Origin: Bacteroidales bacterium UBA4893
GTDB taxonomy: Bacteria; Bacteroidota; Bacteroidia; Bacteroidales; P3
Length of the DNA stretch: 64,000 nucleotides
Assembly: GCA_002399025.1 (NCBI GenBank)
Contig: DHCV01000040.1
Span: 1 to 64,000, forward strand
Direction of reading: 5' to 3'
A program made the position numbers and the translations under genes. This document shows positions 41,301 through 50,702 of this stretch, one piece after another. The stretch's first letter is position 1; every line of letters starts with the position of its first letter. A model generated the notes under the pieces. It was not told the origin of the DNA, searched no databases, and worked only from the letters and a program-made list of their open reading frames with translations.

Positions 41301-42530
41301 ATGAACCTATCCTTCTTTGTTGCTTTTAGGTATTTCTTTTCAAAGAAAAAATTGAAGGTTATTAATATTATTTCAATGATTTCTATGATAGGGATAGCTA
41401 TTACTACTGCTGCTCTTTTGATAGTTCTTTCGGTCTTCAATGGTTTTACTTTTGTTGGGGAGAAAGTCCTATCTCTTTCCAATCCTCCTTTGATTGTTGA
41501 GCCTAACAAGGGGAAGGTCTTTTCGTTGGACACTATTGATATTCATAGGATTTCTTCCTTAAAAGAGGTTTCTGTTGCGTCTGCTGTCTTAACGGAAAAT
41601 GCATTAGCAACCTTTGGTTCTTCTCAGGCATTGGTTAGGATGAAAGGGATTGACTCTTCTTTTTTTGGTCTCAGGAGGATTGATACCTCAATTGTTTATG
41701 GGAAATTTGAGTTGGAGCGTTTTGGAAATCCTGCCTCTGTTTTGGGGATTGGGCTAATGGGGAGATTGGGCTTGAGCAATAATGCTGATATGATGGGGGC
41801 AGTGATTAAGCTTGCTGTTCCAAAAAGAAGTGGGAAGATTTCTCCAATTATTGAAGAGACTTTTAGTGTGGGTGAGGTTATATATAATGGTTGCTTTATG
41901 ATGAATGCTTCCATTGATGAAACTGATGTTTTTCTCCCTATTGGCTTTGTGAGGGATATTTTGGAGTATGAAAACAATGAAATTAGTGCAATTTACGTTA
42001 GTCCTAAGAAGGAAAAGGATATTCCCAAGCTCAAAGAAGAAATTCAGCTTATTGTTGGCAAAGACTATAGTGTTAAGAATATTTTGGAGCAAGACCCTCT
42101 CTATCAAAAAGTTGTTAGGGTTGAAAGATGGGGTGTTTATGCCATACTCTCATTTATTATTTTTGTTGCCTCCTTCAATGTTATGGGGTCTTTGTCTCTT
42201 TTGATTATGGATAAGAAGAAGGATATCCTCATCTTGCGTTCAATGGGGGCAAGTCTTTCTGTGGTTAGGAAGATTTATTTCTACAATGGATTAATGCTTT
42301 CGGTTATTGGTGCTTTGGTTGGATTGATTCTTGGAGCAGGATTTTGTTTGGTTCAGCAACATTTTGGACTAATAAAGATGGGCGGTGATAATTTAATTGT
42401 TGATGCCTTCCCAATTGTGCTTAAGTTTATGGATATAATTTCAATTTTTTTATTAGTTTTGTCCATTGGAATAATTTCTGTTGCCATTATGGTTAGCAGG
42501 ATAAAGTTTGATAATAATTTAAATCAATAA
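41301..42530 (+). CDS. LolC/LolE-type lipoprotein-releasing ABC permease
   Basis: 409 aa inner-membrane protein. N-terminal helix at about 20-45 (INIISMISMIGIAITTAALLIVLSVFNGF), a large periplasmic MacB-like domain, and three C-terminal helices of the FtsX domain (VYAILSFIIFVASFNVMGSLSLLIM; LSVIGALVGLILGAG; IISIFLLVLSIGIISVAIMV). Extracts lipoproteins from the inner membrane for transport to the outer one, with LolD elsewhere. Ends one base before cysS. Confidence 0.88.
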   Translation: MNLSFFVAFRYFFSKKKLKVINIISMISMIGIAITTAALLIVLSVFNGFTFVGEKVLSLSNPPLIVEPNKGKVFSLDTIDIHRISSLKEVSVASAVLTENALATFGSSQALVRMKGIDSSFFGLRRIDTSIVYGKFELERFGNPASVLGIGLMGRLGLSNNADMMGAVIKLAVPKRSGKISPIIEETFSVGEVIYNGCFMMNASIDETDVFLPIGFVRDILEYENNEISAIYVSPKKEKDIPKLKEEIQLIVGKDYSVKNILEQDPLYQKVVRVERWGVYAILSFIIFVASFNVMGSLSLLIMDKKKDILILRSMGASLSVVRKIYFYNGLMLSVIGALVGLILGAGFCLVQQHFGLIKMGGDNLIVDAFPIVLKFMDIISIFLLVLSIGIISVAIMVSRIKFDNNLNQ

Positions 42531-42531
42531 T

Positions 42532-43998
42532 ATGGAACTTCAATTTTATAATACACTTTCAAGGAAGAAAGAAATCTTTCAACCTATCAATCCTCCACAT
42601 GTTGGGATGTATGTTTGCGGACCAACTGTCTATGGTGATGCTCATTTGGGGCATGCACGTCCAGGCATTACTTTTGATATTATCTTTCGCTACCTAAATT
42701 TCATTGGCTATAAGGTTAGATATGTTAGAAACATTACTGATGTTGGACATTTGGAGAATGATTCGGATGATGGTGAGGATAAGATTGCAAAGAAAGCACG
42801 CCTTGAGGAGGTTGAGCCTATGGAGATAGCACAATTCTACACCATGCGTTATCTTCAAGCAATGGATATGTTGAATGTTCTTCGTCCAAGCATTCAGCCC
42901 ACTGCCTCAGGTCATATTATTGAGCAGATTGAGATAGTTAAAAAGATTTTAGATGCTGGCTATGCCTATGTTTCAAAAGGAAGTGTTTATTTTGATGTGT
43001 TGAAATATCATAAAGACACTCAGAAATATGGCATCCTTTCAAATAGGGTAATTGAGGATATGCTTCAAACCACAAGAGAGCTCGATGGTCAGGACGACAA
43101 GAATAATCCTGCTGATTTTGCACTTTGGAAGAAAGCCGAACCTGAACACATTATGCGTTGGCCTTCTCCTTGGAGTGAGGGTTTCCCTGGCTGGCATTTG
43201 GAATGTACTGCAATGAGTGCTAAGTATCTTGGAGAGAAGTTTGATATTCATGGAGGAGGGCTTGACCTTCTTTTCCCACATCACGAGTCAGAAATTGCAC
43301 AATCGGTTTGCGCCTTTGGGCATCAGCCAACCAACTATTGGGTTCATAATAATATGATTACGATTGAGGGTAAGAAAATGGGTAAGAGTTTGAATAATTT
43401 TATAACATTGGAAGAATTGTTTAATGGAACGCATAGGTTGCTGAAAAAAGCCTATTCTCCAATGACAATACGTTTCTTTATTCTTCAAGCTCATTATCGT
43501 TCAACCTTAGACTTTTCCAATGATGCCCTAACAGCAGCAGAAAAAGGACTAAAACGTTTGCTTGAGGCTCAAAGAAATATTAGTAAGATTAGTCCTAAGG
43601 CTGATGGAAGTGATTTGAACATTAAGTCCCTAATTGAAAGCTCAATGCAGGCAATGAATGATGATTTTAATACTCCAATCGTTATATCGCATTTGTTTAG
43701 TGCAGTCTCAATCATCAATAGTATAGTTGATGGGAAGGAAAAGATTAATTCTCAAGGCTTAGAAGATTTGAAAACCCTATTCAATAGCTATTTGGGTGAT
43801 ATTTTAGGGATTAAGGATGAGCAAGTTTCTGATATGATGCCAACTGTTGAGGGGTTGGTTAATTTGATTCTTGATGTTAGGAAGCAAGCAAGAGAAGAAA
43901 AGAATTGGGCTAAGAGTGATGAAATTAGAGATAAATTAGCTGAAGTAGGGGTTAAGATTAAAGACTCTAAGGATGGAGTTAGTTGGAGCTTGGAGTAG
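42532..43998 (+). CDS. cysS: Cysteinyl-tRNA synthetase
   Basis: 488 aa, cytosolic. HIGH motif as H38-LGH41 within CGPTVYGDAHLGHARP, with zinc ligand Cys29; further zinc ligands in GWHLECTAMS and HHESEIAQS; KMSKS motif as KKMGKS. C-terminal anticodon-binding helical domain. Starts one base after the permease stop. Followed by a GGTTAATGGTTAATGATT-type repeat. Confidence 0.97.
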   Translation: MELQFYNTLSRKKEIFQPINPPHVGMYVCGPTVYGDAHLGHARPGITFDIIFRYLNFIGYKVRYVRNITDVGHLENDSDDGEDKIAKKARLEEVEPMEIAQFYTMRYLQAMDMLNVLRPSIQPTASGHIIEQIEIVKKILDAGYAYVSKGSVYFDVLKYHKDTQKYGILSNRVIEDMLQTTRELDGQDDKNNPADFALWKKAEPEHIMRWPSPWSEGFPGWHLECTAMSAKYLGEKFDIHGGGLDLLFPHHESEIAQSVCAFGHQPTNYWVHNNMITIEGKKMGKSLNNFITLEELFNGTHRLLKKAYSPMTIRFFILQAHYRSTLDFSNDALTAAEKGLKRLLEAQRNISKISPKADGSDLNIKSLIESSMQAMNDDFNTPIVISHLFSAVSIINSIVDGKEKINSQGLEDLKTLFNSYLGDILGIKDEQVSDMMPTVEGLVNLILDVRKQAREEKNWAKSDEIRDKLAEVGVKIKDSKDGVSWSLE

Positions 43999-44068
43999 TG
44001 GTTAATGGTTAATGATTAATGGTTAATAGCTGGTGGTTGATTTTTTACTCAGAATAAAATAATTAGGT

Positions 44069-45061
44069 ATGAAGAGATTAAGTTTTATTATTCTTGTTGG
44101 GGTTTTGGTTGTCTTTGCAGCTTGCACAGGTAAGAAACAACAAGATACGGCAATAAGCAGCATCACTTATGCAAATGTTGAGATTCCTGATTTCAATGCA
44201 GATTCGGCTTATGCTTATGTGAAAAGACAATGCGACTTTGGTTCAAGAGTTCCTGAGTCAAAAGCTCATAAAGAATGTGGAGATTATTTGGTTTCCTTCT
44301 TTAAGCAATTTGCAGATACAGTTATTGAACAGAACTTTAAGACCAAGCTCTATAATGGCAAGGAAGTGAACGGAAGAAATATTATTATTAGCTTTAATCT
44401 TGCTTCAACTGACAGAACTCTTTTCGCAGCACATTGGGACTCGAGAGCATGGGCAGATAATGACCCAGATGAGAAGAATCATAAAACCCCAATTATTGGT
44501 GCAAATGATGGAGCTTCAGGAGTTGGAGTACTTATGGAAATGGCAAGATGCTTGAAGCAAAAGCCAACTTCTTTAGGAATTGATATGGTTTTGTTTGATG
44601 TTGAAGACCAAGGCTGTCCTGAGTGGGATGAAACAGATATTGAAGACCAATCAGATTGGTGTTTGGGTGCTCAGTTTTGGTCAAAGAACCCTCATATTCC
44701 TTTCTATCAAGCTAAGTATGGTATTCTTTTAGATATGGTTGGTTATTCCAATCCTCTCTTCACTAAGGAATCTCAATCAATGTACTATGCTTCTTCAATA
44801 ATGAACAAGGTTTGGCAGATAGCAAAGGACAAAGGATATGGTAATATGTTTTCCGATGAACTTACGGGTGGAGTAATGGATGACCATGTTTGGGTAAATA
44901 GATATGCCAAGATACCAATGATAGACATAGTTCAATATGACCCAATGGGAAGTTTTTTCCCCTATTGGCATACTCTTAAGGATGATATTAACTGCATAAG
45001 TAAAAATACTTTAAAGGCTGTTGGCGAAGTTTGTTTAGTTGCAATATATAGTGCTTCTTAG
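44069..45061 (+). CDS. M28-family lipoprotein, glutaminyl-peptide cyclotransferase-like
   Basis: 330 aa. Lipobox VFAAC with Cys19. M28 fold with a single-zinc set typical of glutaminyl cyclases: AAHWDSRAWAD, GANDGASGVGVLMEMAR, FDVEDQGCPEWDE, VMDDHVWVNRYAKIPMIDI. Glutaminyl cyclases make N-terminal pyroglutamate on secreted proteins, which in Bacteroidota follows signal peptidase I cleavage before Gln. Periplasmic. The substrate class is inferred from similarity to that subfamily rather than to aminopeptidases. Confidence 0.87.
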   Translation: MKRLSFIILVGVLVVFAACTGKKQQDTAISSITYANVEIPDFNADSAYAYVKRQCDFGSRVPESKAHKECGDYLVSFFKQFADTVIEQNFKTKLYNGKEVNGRNIIISFNLASTDRTLFAAHWDSRAWADNDPDEKNHKTPIIGANDGASGVGVLMEMARCLKQKPTSLGIDMVLFDVEDQGCPEWDETDIEDQSDWCLGAQFWSKNPHIPFYQAKYGILLDMVGYSNPLFTKESQSMYYASSIMNKVWQIAKDKGYGNMFSDELTGGVMDDHVWVNRYAKIPMIDIVQYDPMGSFFPYWHTLKDDINCISKNTLKAVGEVCLVAIYSAS

Positions 45062-45073
45062 CGTTATGGAATT

Positions 45074-45496
45074 ATGAAAAAAACATTTCTCCTACTTCTT
45101 TCTCTTATTGCAATTAGCTTTGTTGGTTGTAAGGAAGAGCCTTATGATTATGGGTATGTGAACTTCTATATTGACCCAGAAAGCACTGAGTATTTTAATC
45201 TAAATACTGGAAATAGGGGGTGGGAATATTTTGAAGGAGGAATGAGAGGAGTTGTGGTTTTTAGAGTTCTTTATGGAGAATATGTTTGTTATGAAAGGTC
45301 TTGCTCCAATACTGATTGCCATGGACGATTAGAGGTTGATACCACAACCAATATGCTTATTAATTGCCCAAAATGTCACTCAAGCTTCATCTACACTGAT
45401 GGTTCTCCAACCTCTGGTAGTGAGGCAAAAAGAAGTCTCTATTCCTACTGTACACATTTTGACGGACTCTATCTTTGGGTATATAATTGTAATTAG
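45074..45496 (+). CDS. Rieske-fold-like lipoprotein with altered metal motif
   Basis: 140 aa. Lipobox SFVGC, Cys19. The later part follows the Rieske layout: YECYERSCSNTDCHGRLEVD in place of C-x-H, then NCPKCHSSFIYTDGSPTSGSEAKRSLYSY in place of CPCHGSxFxxxGxxxxGPAxxxLxxY. Ligands would be cysteines rather than two Cys and two His, so either a zinc site or a non-classical iron-sulfur site is likely. Envelope location. It sits between the M28 gene and lpxK. Confidence 0.7.
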   Translation: MKKTFLLLLSLIAISFVGCKEEPYDYGYVNFYIDPESTEYFNLNTGNRGWEYFEGGMRGVVVFRVLYGEYVCYERSCSNTDCHGRLEVDTTTNMLINCPKCHSSFIYTDGSPTSGSEAKRSLYSYCTHFDGLYLWVYNCN

Positions 45497-45498
45497 CT

Positions 45499-46569
45499 AT
45501 GAGAGTATTTTTTGCATATCTTTTATTCCCACTCTCCATTCTTTATGGTATAGTTATCTATTTGAGAAATCGTTTCTATGATTTTAAATGGATAAGTTCT
45601 AAGAAACATAAGGTAACTACAATTGGGGTTGGGAATTTGAGAGTTGGAGGGACAGGAAAAACTCCACATGTTGAGTATTTGATTGAGGTTCTTTCTGAAG
45701 AATATGAAATTGCAGTTTTGAGCAGAGGTTATGGAAGGAAAACCAAAGGTTTTAGATATGTTGAGTTGGAGGATAAGGCAATTGATGTTGGGGATGAGCC
45801 TTTGCAGATGAAAACAAAGTTCCCAAATATTTGTTTTGCAGTTTGTGAGGATAGGAACAAAGGAATTGAAAGACTTGAGAAGGATAAGAATGGTCTTGAA
45901 ATAGTTATTTTAGATGATTCTTTTCAGCATAGGAAATTATCATTAGACCTTTCAATACTTCTAACCTCCTATTCTTTCCCATTCTTTAAGGATAAGATTA
46001 TTCCTTTTGGACTTCTTAGGGAGCATAAGAATGGGTACAAAAGAGCCGACTACATACTCATTACCAAATCTCCCCAAAACTATACAATGGGGGATAAGGT
46101 TGTTTTTGAGTCGAGAATTAGACCTAAGAAATATCAGAAGGTTTTCTTTAGCCACACAGACTACAAGCCTCTCTATTCTTTGTTTGAAAGGGATGCAACA
46201 ATTCAGTTGGAAGATACTTCGGCAATTCTTATAACAGGAATTGCAGATAATAGTCCAATGATAGATTTTCTTTCAGAAAAAACTCAAATAATTGAGAAAA
46301 TGGAATTCCCTGACCACTACTATTTCACAAATAAAGATATTGAAACCTTGATTAATCTCTATGGTTCAAAGAAAAAAGAGAATACTATAATAATTACTAC
46401 TGAAAAGGACTCAATGAGGCTAAAAGAATTTGAGCAATTAAGGAATTTGCCTATTTATGTTCTTCCAATTGGATTAACAATTACCTCATCGGTAACTAAA
46501 TCAATTAATTTTAAAGAAATAATTTTAGAAGATGTTAGAAAAAATAAGAGCTACAGCAAATTATATTAG
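45499..46569 (+). CDS. lpxK: Tetraacyldisaccharide 4'-kinase
   Basis: 356 aa inner-membrane-associated kinase that adds the 4' phosphate to lipid A precursor. N-terminal membrane-associated helix (VFFAYLLFPLSILYGIVIYLRN), Walker A G50-GTGKT55 within GVGNLRVGG, SRGYGRKTKGF, and the conserved ILDDSFQHRKL segment. The 3' end overlaps the punA start by 38 bases, an unusually long overlap. Confidence 0.93.
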   Translation: MRVFFAYLLFPLSILYGIVIYLRNRFYDFKWISSKKHKVTTIGVGNLRVGGTGKTPHVEYLIEVLSEEYEIAVLSRGYGRKTKGFRYVELEDKAIDVGDEPLQMKTKFPNICFAVCEDRNKGIERLEKDKNGLEIVILDDSFQHRKLSLDLSILLTSYSFPFFKDKIIPFGLLREHKNGYKRADYILITKSPQNYTMGDKVVFESRIRPKKYQKVFFSHTDYKPLYSLFERDATIQLEDTSAILITGIADNSPMIDFLSEKTQIIEKMEFPDHYYFTNKDIETLINLYGSKKKENTIIITTEKDSMRLKEFEQLRNLPIYVLPIGLTITSSVTKSINFKEIILEDVRKNKSYSKLY

Positions 46570-47341
46570 GGAAAATGTTAATACAAGACCAAAGATAGGG
46601 ATTGTTTGTGGGAGTGGATTAGCAAATATTGTGAATATTATTAATACTGAAAAAGTATTGGATTATTCTTCTATACCCAATTTTGCCCTCTCAACAGCAA
46701 TTGGACATAAGAGTAAATTGGTTTTTGGGACTCTTGGAGGCAAAGAAATTCTTGCAATGCAGGGACGTTTCCACTACTATGAAGGATATACAATGCAAGA
46801 CGTAACCTTCCCTATTCGTGTGATGAAAGAATTGGGAGTAAATACCCTAATCCTTACCAATGCTGCTGGAGGAGTTAATCCAGAGTTTAATGTTGGAGAT
46901 ATTATGATAATTGAAGACCATATTAATCTTTTGCCAAATCCATTAATTGGGAAGAATGATGAAAGATTGGGACTTCGTTTCCCTCCAATGAGCAGGGCAT
47001 ACACTCCAAAGTTGATTGATATGGCTAAGGAAATTGCAAAGGAGAATAAAATTGAGCTAAGGCAAGGTGTGTATTTAGGAAATTCGGGACCAAGCTACGA
47101 AACTCCAGCAGAGTATAAGTTCTATCGTAAGGTAGGGGCAGATACTGTTGGGATGAGTACAACTCCTGAAGTGATTGTTGCCTCACATTCCCAAATGGAT
47201 GTGTTTGCAATGAGCCTTGTTTCAAATGTTTTCAGAGAGGATATTAGAGAAGATGCTACTCATGATGAGGTTTTGCAAGCTGGAAAGAATGCTGAGCAGA
47301 AAATGATGCTACTTGTGGAAAAACTTATTGAAAGATTATAA
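46532..47341 (+). CDS. punA: Purine-nucleoside phosphorylase
   Basis: 269 aa, the trimeric PNP type acting on inosine and guanosine. Phosphate-binding GIVCGSGLANI, GRFHYYEGYTMQDVTFPIRVM, the NAAGGVNPEF motif, and GPSYETPAEYKFYRKVGADTVGMSTTPEVI. Cytosolic purine salvage. Start inside the lpxK end, stop directly abutting the next gene. Confidence 0.94.
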   Translation: MLEKIRATANYIRENVNTRPKIGIVCGSGLANIVNIINTEKVLDYSSIPNFALSTAIGHKSKLVFGTLGGKEILAMQGRFHYYEGYTMQDVTFPIRVMKELGVNTLILTNAAGGVNPEFNVGDIMIIEDHINLLPNPLIGKNDERLGLRFPPMSRAYTPKLIDMAKEIAKENKIELRQGVYLGNSGPSYETPAEYKFYRKVGADTVGMSTTPEVIVASHSQMDVFAMSLVSNVFREDIREDATHDEVLQAGKNAEQKMMLLVEKLIERL

Positions 47342-48145
47342 ATGAAGAAAGTATTAATTAGGGATATAATCGAAACCATCGAAAAGGTTGCTCCTCTTCA
47401 GTGGCAGGAAGATTATGATAATTCGGGTCTAACATTAGGGGACACAAGTAAGGAATGTTCGGGAGTTTATGTTTGTTTAGACTTGTCGGAAGATATTATT
47501 GAGAAAGCAATCAAAAAGAATTGCAATTTAATAATTTCTCATCACCCAATAATATTTAAGGGAATTAAGAAAATAGATAACGCTTCCACCTTAGGACAAA
47601 TCCTAACTAAATCAATAAAGAATGATATTTCTCTCTATGCAGCTCATACTAACATCGATAATGCCTTTAATGGAGTAAATGGGATATTGGCTGAAAAGAT
47701 GGGATTAATAAATCTAAAATCTCTAAGCAAAGATTTAATCTTCCAAAATGAAAACTTTTTAGGCTCAGGTGCAATTGGTGAACTTAAAGAAAAAATGAAG
47801 ACAGAAGATTTCCTTCAACTTATCAAAACCAAGCTAAACTTAAGTCAGGTGAAATATAATTCCAAGAATCAAAAATTCATCAAACGTGTTGCAATCTGTG
47901 GAGGAAGTGGAGGTTTCTTAATTAAGGATGCAATCAAGGCTAAGGCTGATATTTTCATCACTGGAGAAATTAAATATCACGATTTAATTGATAACGATAA
48001 TCAAATACTGCTTGCAGAAATAGGGCATTTTGAAAGTGAACAATTTATAAAAGAAAGGATTATTGCAATTCTTTATGAAAAGTTTTGTAATTTTGTGCCC
48101 TTATTTTCCGATAAGACAGCAAATAGAGTAAAATATTTAAAATAA
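47342..48145 (+). CDS. Nif3-like dinuclear metal-center hexameric protein
   Basis: 267 aa. Metal-binding marks: DNSGLTLGD, LIISHHPIIFKGIKK, YAAHTNIDNAFNGVN, ITGEIKYHD and EIGHFESEQF. Family members (YbgI/GTP cyclohydrolase I type 2-like) have a two-metal site of uncertain physiological substrate. Starts immediately after the punA stop and is followed by the zinc-ribbon protein gene, a pairing seen in many genomes. Confidence 0.9.
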   Translation: MKKVLIRDIIETIEKVAPLQWQEDYDNSGLTLGDTSKECSGVYVCLDLSEDIIEKAIKKNCNLIISHHPIIFKGIKKIDNASTLGQILTKSIKNDISLYAAHTNIDNAFNGVNGILAEKMGLINLKSLSKDLIFQNENFLGSGAIGELKEKMKTEDFLQLIKTKLNLSQVKYNSKNQKFIKRVAICGGSGGFLIKDAIKAKADIFITGEIKYHDLIDNDNQILLAEIGHFESEQFIKERIIAILYEKFCNFVPLFSDKTANRVKYLK

Positions 48146-48154
48146 TAAATCATA

Positions 48155-48967
48155 ATGGCAAAGAAAGTTACATCAAAAACAAAGGCAGAATCAAAAGTTA
48201 ATCCAATAATTAGAAGCGAAGAAGCAGACATAACTGTTGAAAAGAGATTAATTGCTTTGTATAAATTACAACAGATAGATTCTCAAATTGACCGCATTAG
48301 AATTATTAGAGGGGAATTGCCTTTGGAAGTACAAGACCTTGAGGATGAAATTGCAGGATTGGAAACAAGGATAGAGAAATTTAAGGCTGAAGAAGTGGCT
48401 TTAACTCAAAAGAATCTTGAGAAAAAATCAATGATTTCTGATTGCATTGCTTTAGTTAAAAAATATACCACACAACAAAATAACGTTAGAAATAATCGTG
48501 AATACGAATCTCTTACTAAGGAAATTGAATTTCAAAATTTAGAAATCCAACTTTGTGAAAAAAGAATCAAAGAGGCTAATGCTGAGATTGAACATCAAAA
48601 GCAAGAGATGGAAAGAGTAAATACAATTTTGGAAGAAAAGAGAAAAGACTTAGAGGTTAAGAAATCTGAGTTGGATGAGATTATTGCTGAAACTCAAGAA
48701 AGAGAAAGAGTTTTGTTGGAGGAAAGCAAGGAAAATGAACAATTGATTGAAGATAGATATTTAACAGCCTATCAAAAGATAAGAGCCAATTCAAGAAATG
48801 GTTTAGCAGTTGTGGAGGTTGATAGGGATGCTTGTGGAGGTTGTTTCAACAAGATACCTCACCAAAGACAAATGGATATTAGAATGCACAAGAAGATTAT
48901 TGTTTGTGAATACTGCGGAAGGATATTGGTTGACCAAGCAATTGTTGCTGAAGTTGAGCAAGGATAA
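48155..48967 (+). CDS. Coiled-coil zinc-ribbon protein (C4-type, DUF164-like)
   Basis: 270 aa. Long coiled coil at about residues 30-205, then a C4 zinc ribbon: DACGGCFNKIPHQRQ ... IIVCEYCGRILV. Related proteins may bind nucleic acids or flagellar/secretion partners; function not settled. Consistent neighbour of the Nif3-like gene, so the two may act together. Confidence 0.88.
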   Translation: MAKKVTSKTKAESKVNPIIRSEEADITVEKRLIALYKLQQIDSQIDRIRIIRGELPLEVQDLEDEIAGLETRIEKFKAEEVALTQKNLEKKSMISDCIALVKKYTTQQNNVRNNREYESLTKEIEFQNLEIQLCEKRIKEANAEIEHQKQEMERVNTILEEKRKDLEVKKSELDEIIAETQERERVLLEESKENEQLIEDRYLTAYQKIRANSRNGLAVVEVDRDACGGCFNKIPHQRQMDIRMHKKIIVCEYCGRILVDQAIVAEVEQG

Positions 48968-49134
48968 AATCTAATCTTCAATCTAATTTTTTAAAACGAA
49001 GATTCATTTTACTGAAACGAGGTTTTAATTTTCTATTATAAGGTTTTAATATTGGATAATAAGAAAGGTGTATTTTTAGTTATTAACTTAAAATATCAAT
49101 GAGCTTAGATTATAAAAGCATAAAAACTGATAAT

Positions 49135-50433
49135 ATGAAAAAATATAAATACATACACCAGCCTTCAATCCTTATTGGGAATGAGCTCAAGGAAGTAAAT
49201 ATCTTGATTGAAAACGATAGGATAATTAAGATTTCTGAAGAAGAGATTCCCAACCTTCCTTCTCAAACTCAAATTATTGAGGCAAAGGGATTGACCTTGC
49301 TGCCTGGTATTATAGATATTCACGTTCATTTTCGTCAGCCTGGTTTAGAACATAAGGCAGATATGCTTTCGGAGTCAAGAGCTGCTGTTGCAGGAGGAGT
49401 TACAACTGTTTTTGATATGCCCAACACCCTTCCTCCAACAACAAACCTTAAAGCCCTAACAGAAAAGATAAACCTTGCAAAAGAAAATATGCTTTGCAAC
49501 TATAAGTTCTATTTGGGAATTACCAATAATAATTTACAAGAGGCTCTAAGCATTGACCCAAGCCTTATTTGTGGATATAAGATATATCTTGGCTCTTCAA
49601 CGGGAGATATGTTAGTTGACAAGGCACAAGCAATTGAGGGCTTATTTGAGAAGAGTAATTTGATAATAACTGCCCATTGTGAAGATGAGAAGAGGATTAG
49701 GGAAAACACAAAAAAATACAAGGAAATCTATCCAGATAATGATGCTCCAGCCACAATTCACCCATTAGTTAGGGACTCTGAGGCTTGTTATCTTTCAACA
49801 AAATTTGCCATTGGGCTCACAAACCAAAACACAAGGCTAAATATTGCCCATATTACATCCGAAAAAGAATTATCCTTGCTTAAGTCAGGAAAGATTGACT
49901 CAAAAAATATTACTGCAGAAGTATCTCCTGTTCATCTTTGGTTTGAAGAAAAGGATTTCGAACGCTTAGGCAATAAGATAAAATGTAATCCTTCCATTAA
50001 GGCCAAGTCGGATAGAGATGCCCTAAGAAAAGCCTTGCGAGAAGATAAGATAGACTTTGTGGCAACCGACCATGCTCCTCATCTTATGGAAGAAAAAGAA
50101 AAGCCATATTTCCAAGCACCTTCAGGCCTCCCTTCCATTCAGTTCTCCTTAAACATTATGCTTGAGTTAGTAAGGCAAGGTGAATTAAAGCTTTCTCAAG
50201 TTCAAGAGAAAATGTGTCATAATCCAGCAACATATTTCCATTTGGAAGATAGAGGCTATATTAAAGAAGGCTACTATGCCGATTTAGTATTGGTTGATTT
50301 GAATGGTAAAACTAAAGTAACCAACGATATTGTTCTTTCCAAATGCAAGTGGTCAGCCTTCGAAGGAGAAACATTCAATTCAAAGATAGTTGCTACCTTT
50401 GTAAATGGAGAAGAGGTATATTCCCAAAAATAA
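49135..50433 (+). CDS. pyrC: Dihydroorotase
   Basis: 432 aa from MKKYKYIHQPSILIGN; an in-frame ATG at 49099 would add 12 residues. Closes carbamoyl aspartate to dihydroorotate in pyrimidine synthesis. Amidohydrolase metal ligands: DIHVHFRQPG, the carbamylated Lys in ICGYKIYLGSS, IITAHCED, NIAHITS, and VATDHAPH. Class I (AllB-like) type. A near-consensus -7 box (TATTTTTA) lies around 49071. Confidence 0.92.
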   Translation: MKKYKYIHQPSILIGNELKEVNILIENDRIIKISEEEIPNLPSQTQIIEAKGLTLLPGIIDIHVHFRQPGLEHKADMLSESRAAVAGGVTTVFDMPNTLPPTTNLKALTEKINLAKENMLCNYKFYLGITNNNLQEALSIDPSLICGYKIYLGSSTGDMLVDKAQAIEGLFEKSNLIITAHCEDEKRIRENTKKYKEIYPDNDAPATIHPLVRDSEACYLSTKFAIGLTNQNTRLNIAHITSEKELSLLKSGKIDSKNITAEVSPVHLWFEEKDFERLGNKIKCNPSIKAKSDRDALRKALREDKIDFVATDHAPHLMEEKEKPYFQAPSGLPSIQFSLNIMLELVRQGELKLSQVQEKMCHNPATYFHLEDRGYIKEGYYADLVLVDLNGKTKVTNDIVLSKCKWSAFEGETFNSKIVATFVNGEEVYSQK

Positions 50434-50702
50434 CCCTTACTTAAACCAAAATAACCCTTACTTAAACAAAAATAACCTTAGTTTATTTCAAATTATCTCT
50501 GAGAAAAATTTGAGAAGTCAGCGTATAATTTAAAAGACCTTAAAGACCCTAATGATATTAAAATGATTAACCATTAACCATTAATCATTAACAATTAACC
50601 ACTTAAATTATTCTTCATTTTCTTTTGTTTATTCCGTAGTTTAGATGTATTTTTGTAAATTATTTTAGATAATAATTCTATTAAAAACTGATATAATCAT
50701 TT
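50434..50702. repeat. Short repeats and promoter between pyrC and nqrA
   Basis: CCCTTACTTAAAC-CAAAATAA is repeated in tandem (about 50441 and 50457), then AACCATTAACCATTAATCATT units at 50566-50600. The nqrA -7 box TATTTTTG lies at 50648-50655, with TTTG 20 bases before it. Confidence 0.65.
50648..50655 (+). promoter_or_regulatory. Promoter of the nqr operon
   Basis: TTTG, 20 bases, TATTTTTG: a good match to the Bacteroidota -33/-7 consensus, 47 bases before the nqrA start. Confidence 0.72.
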
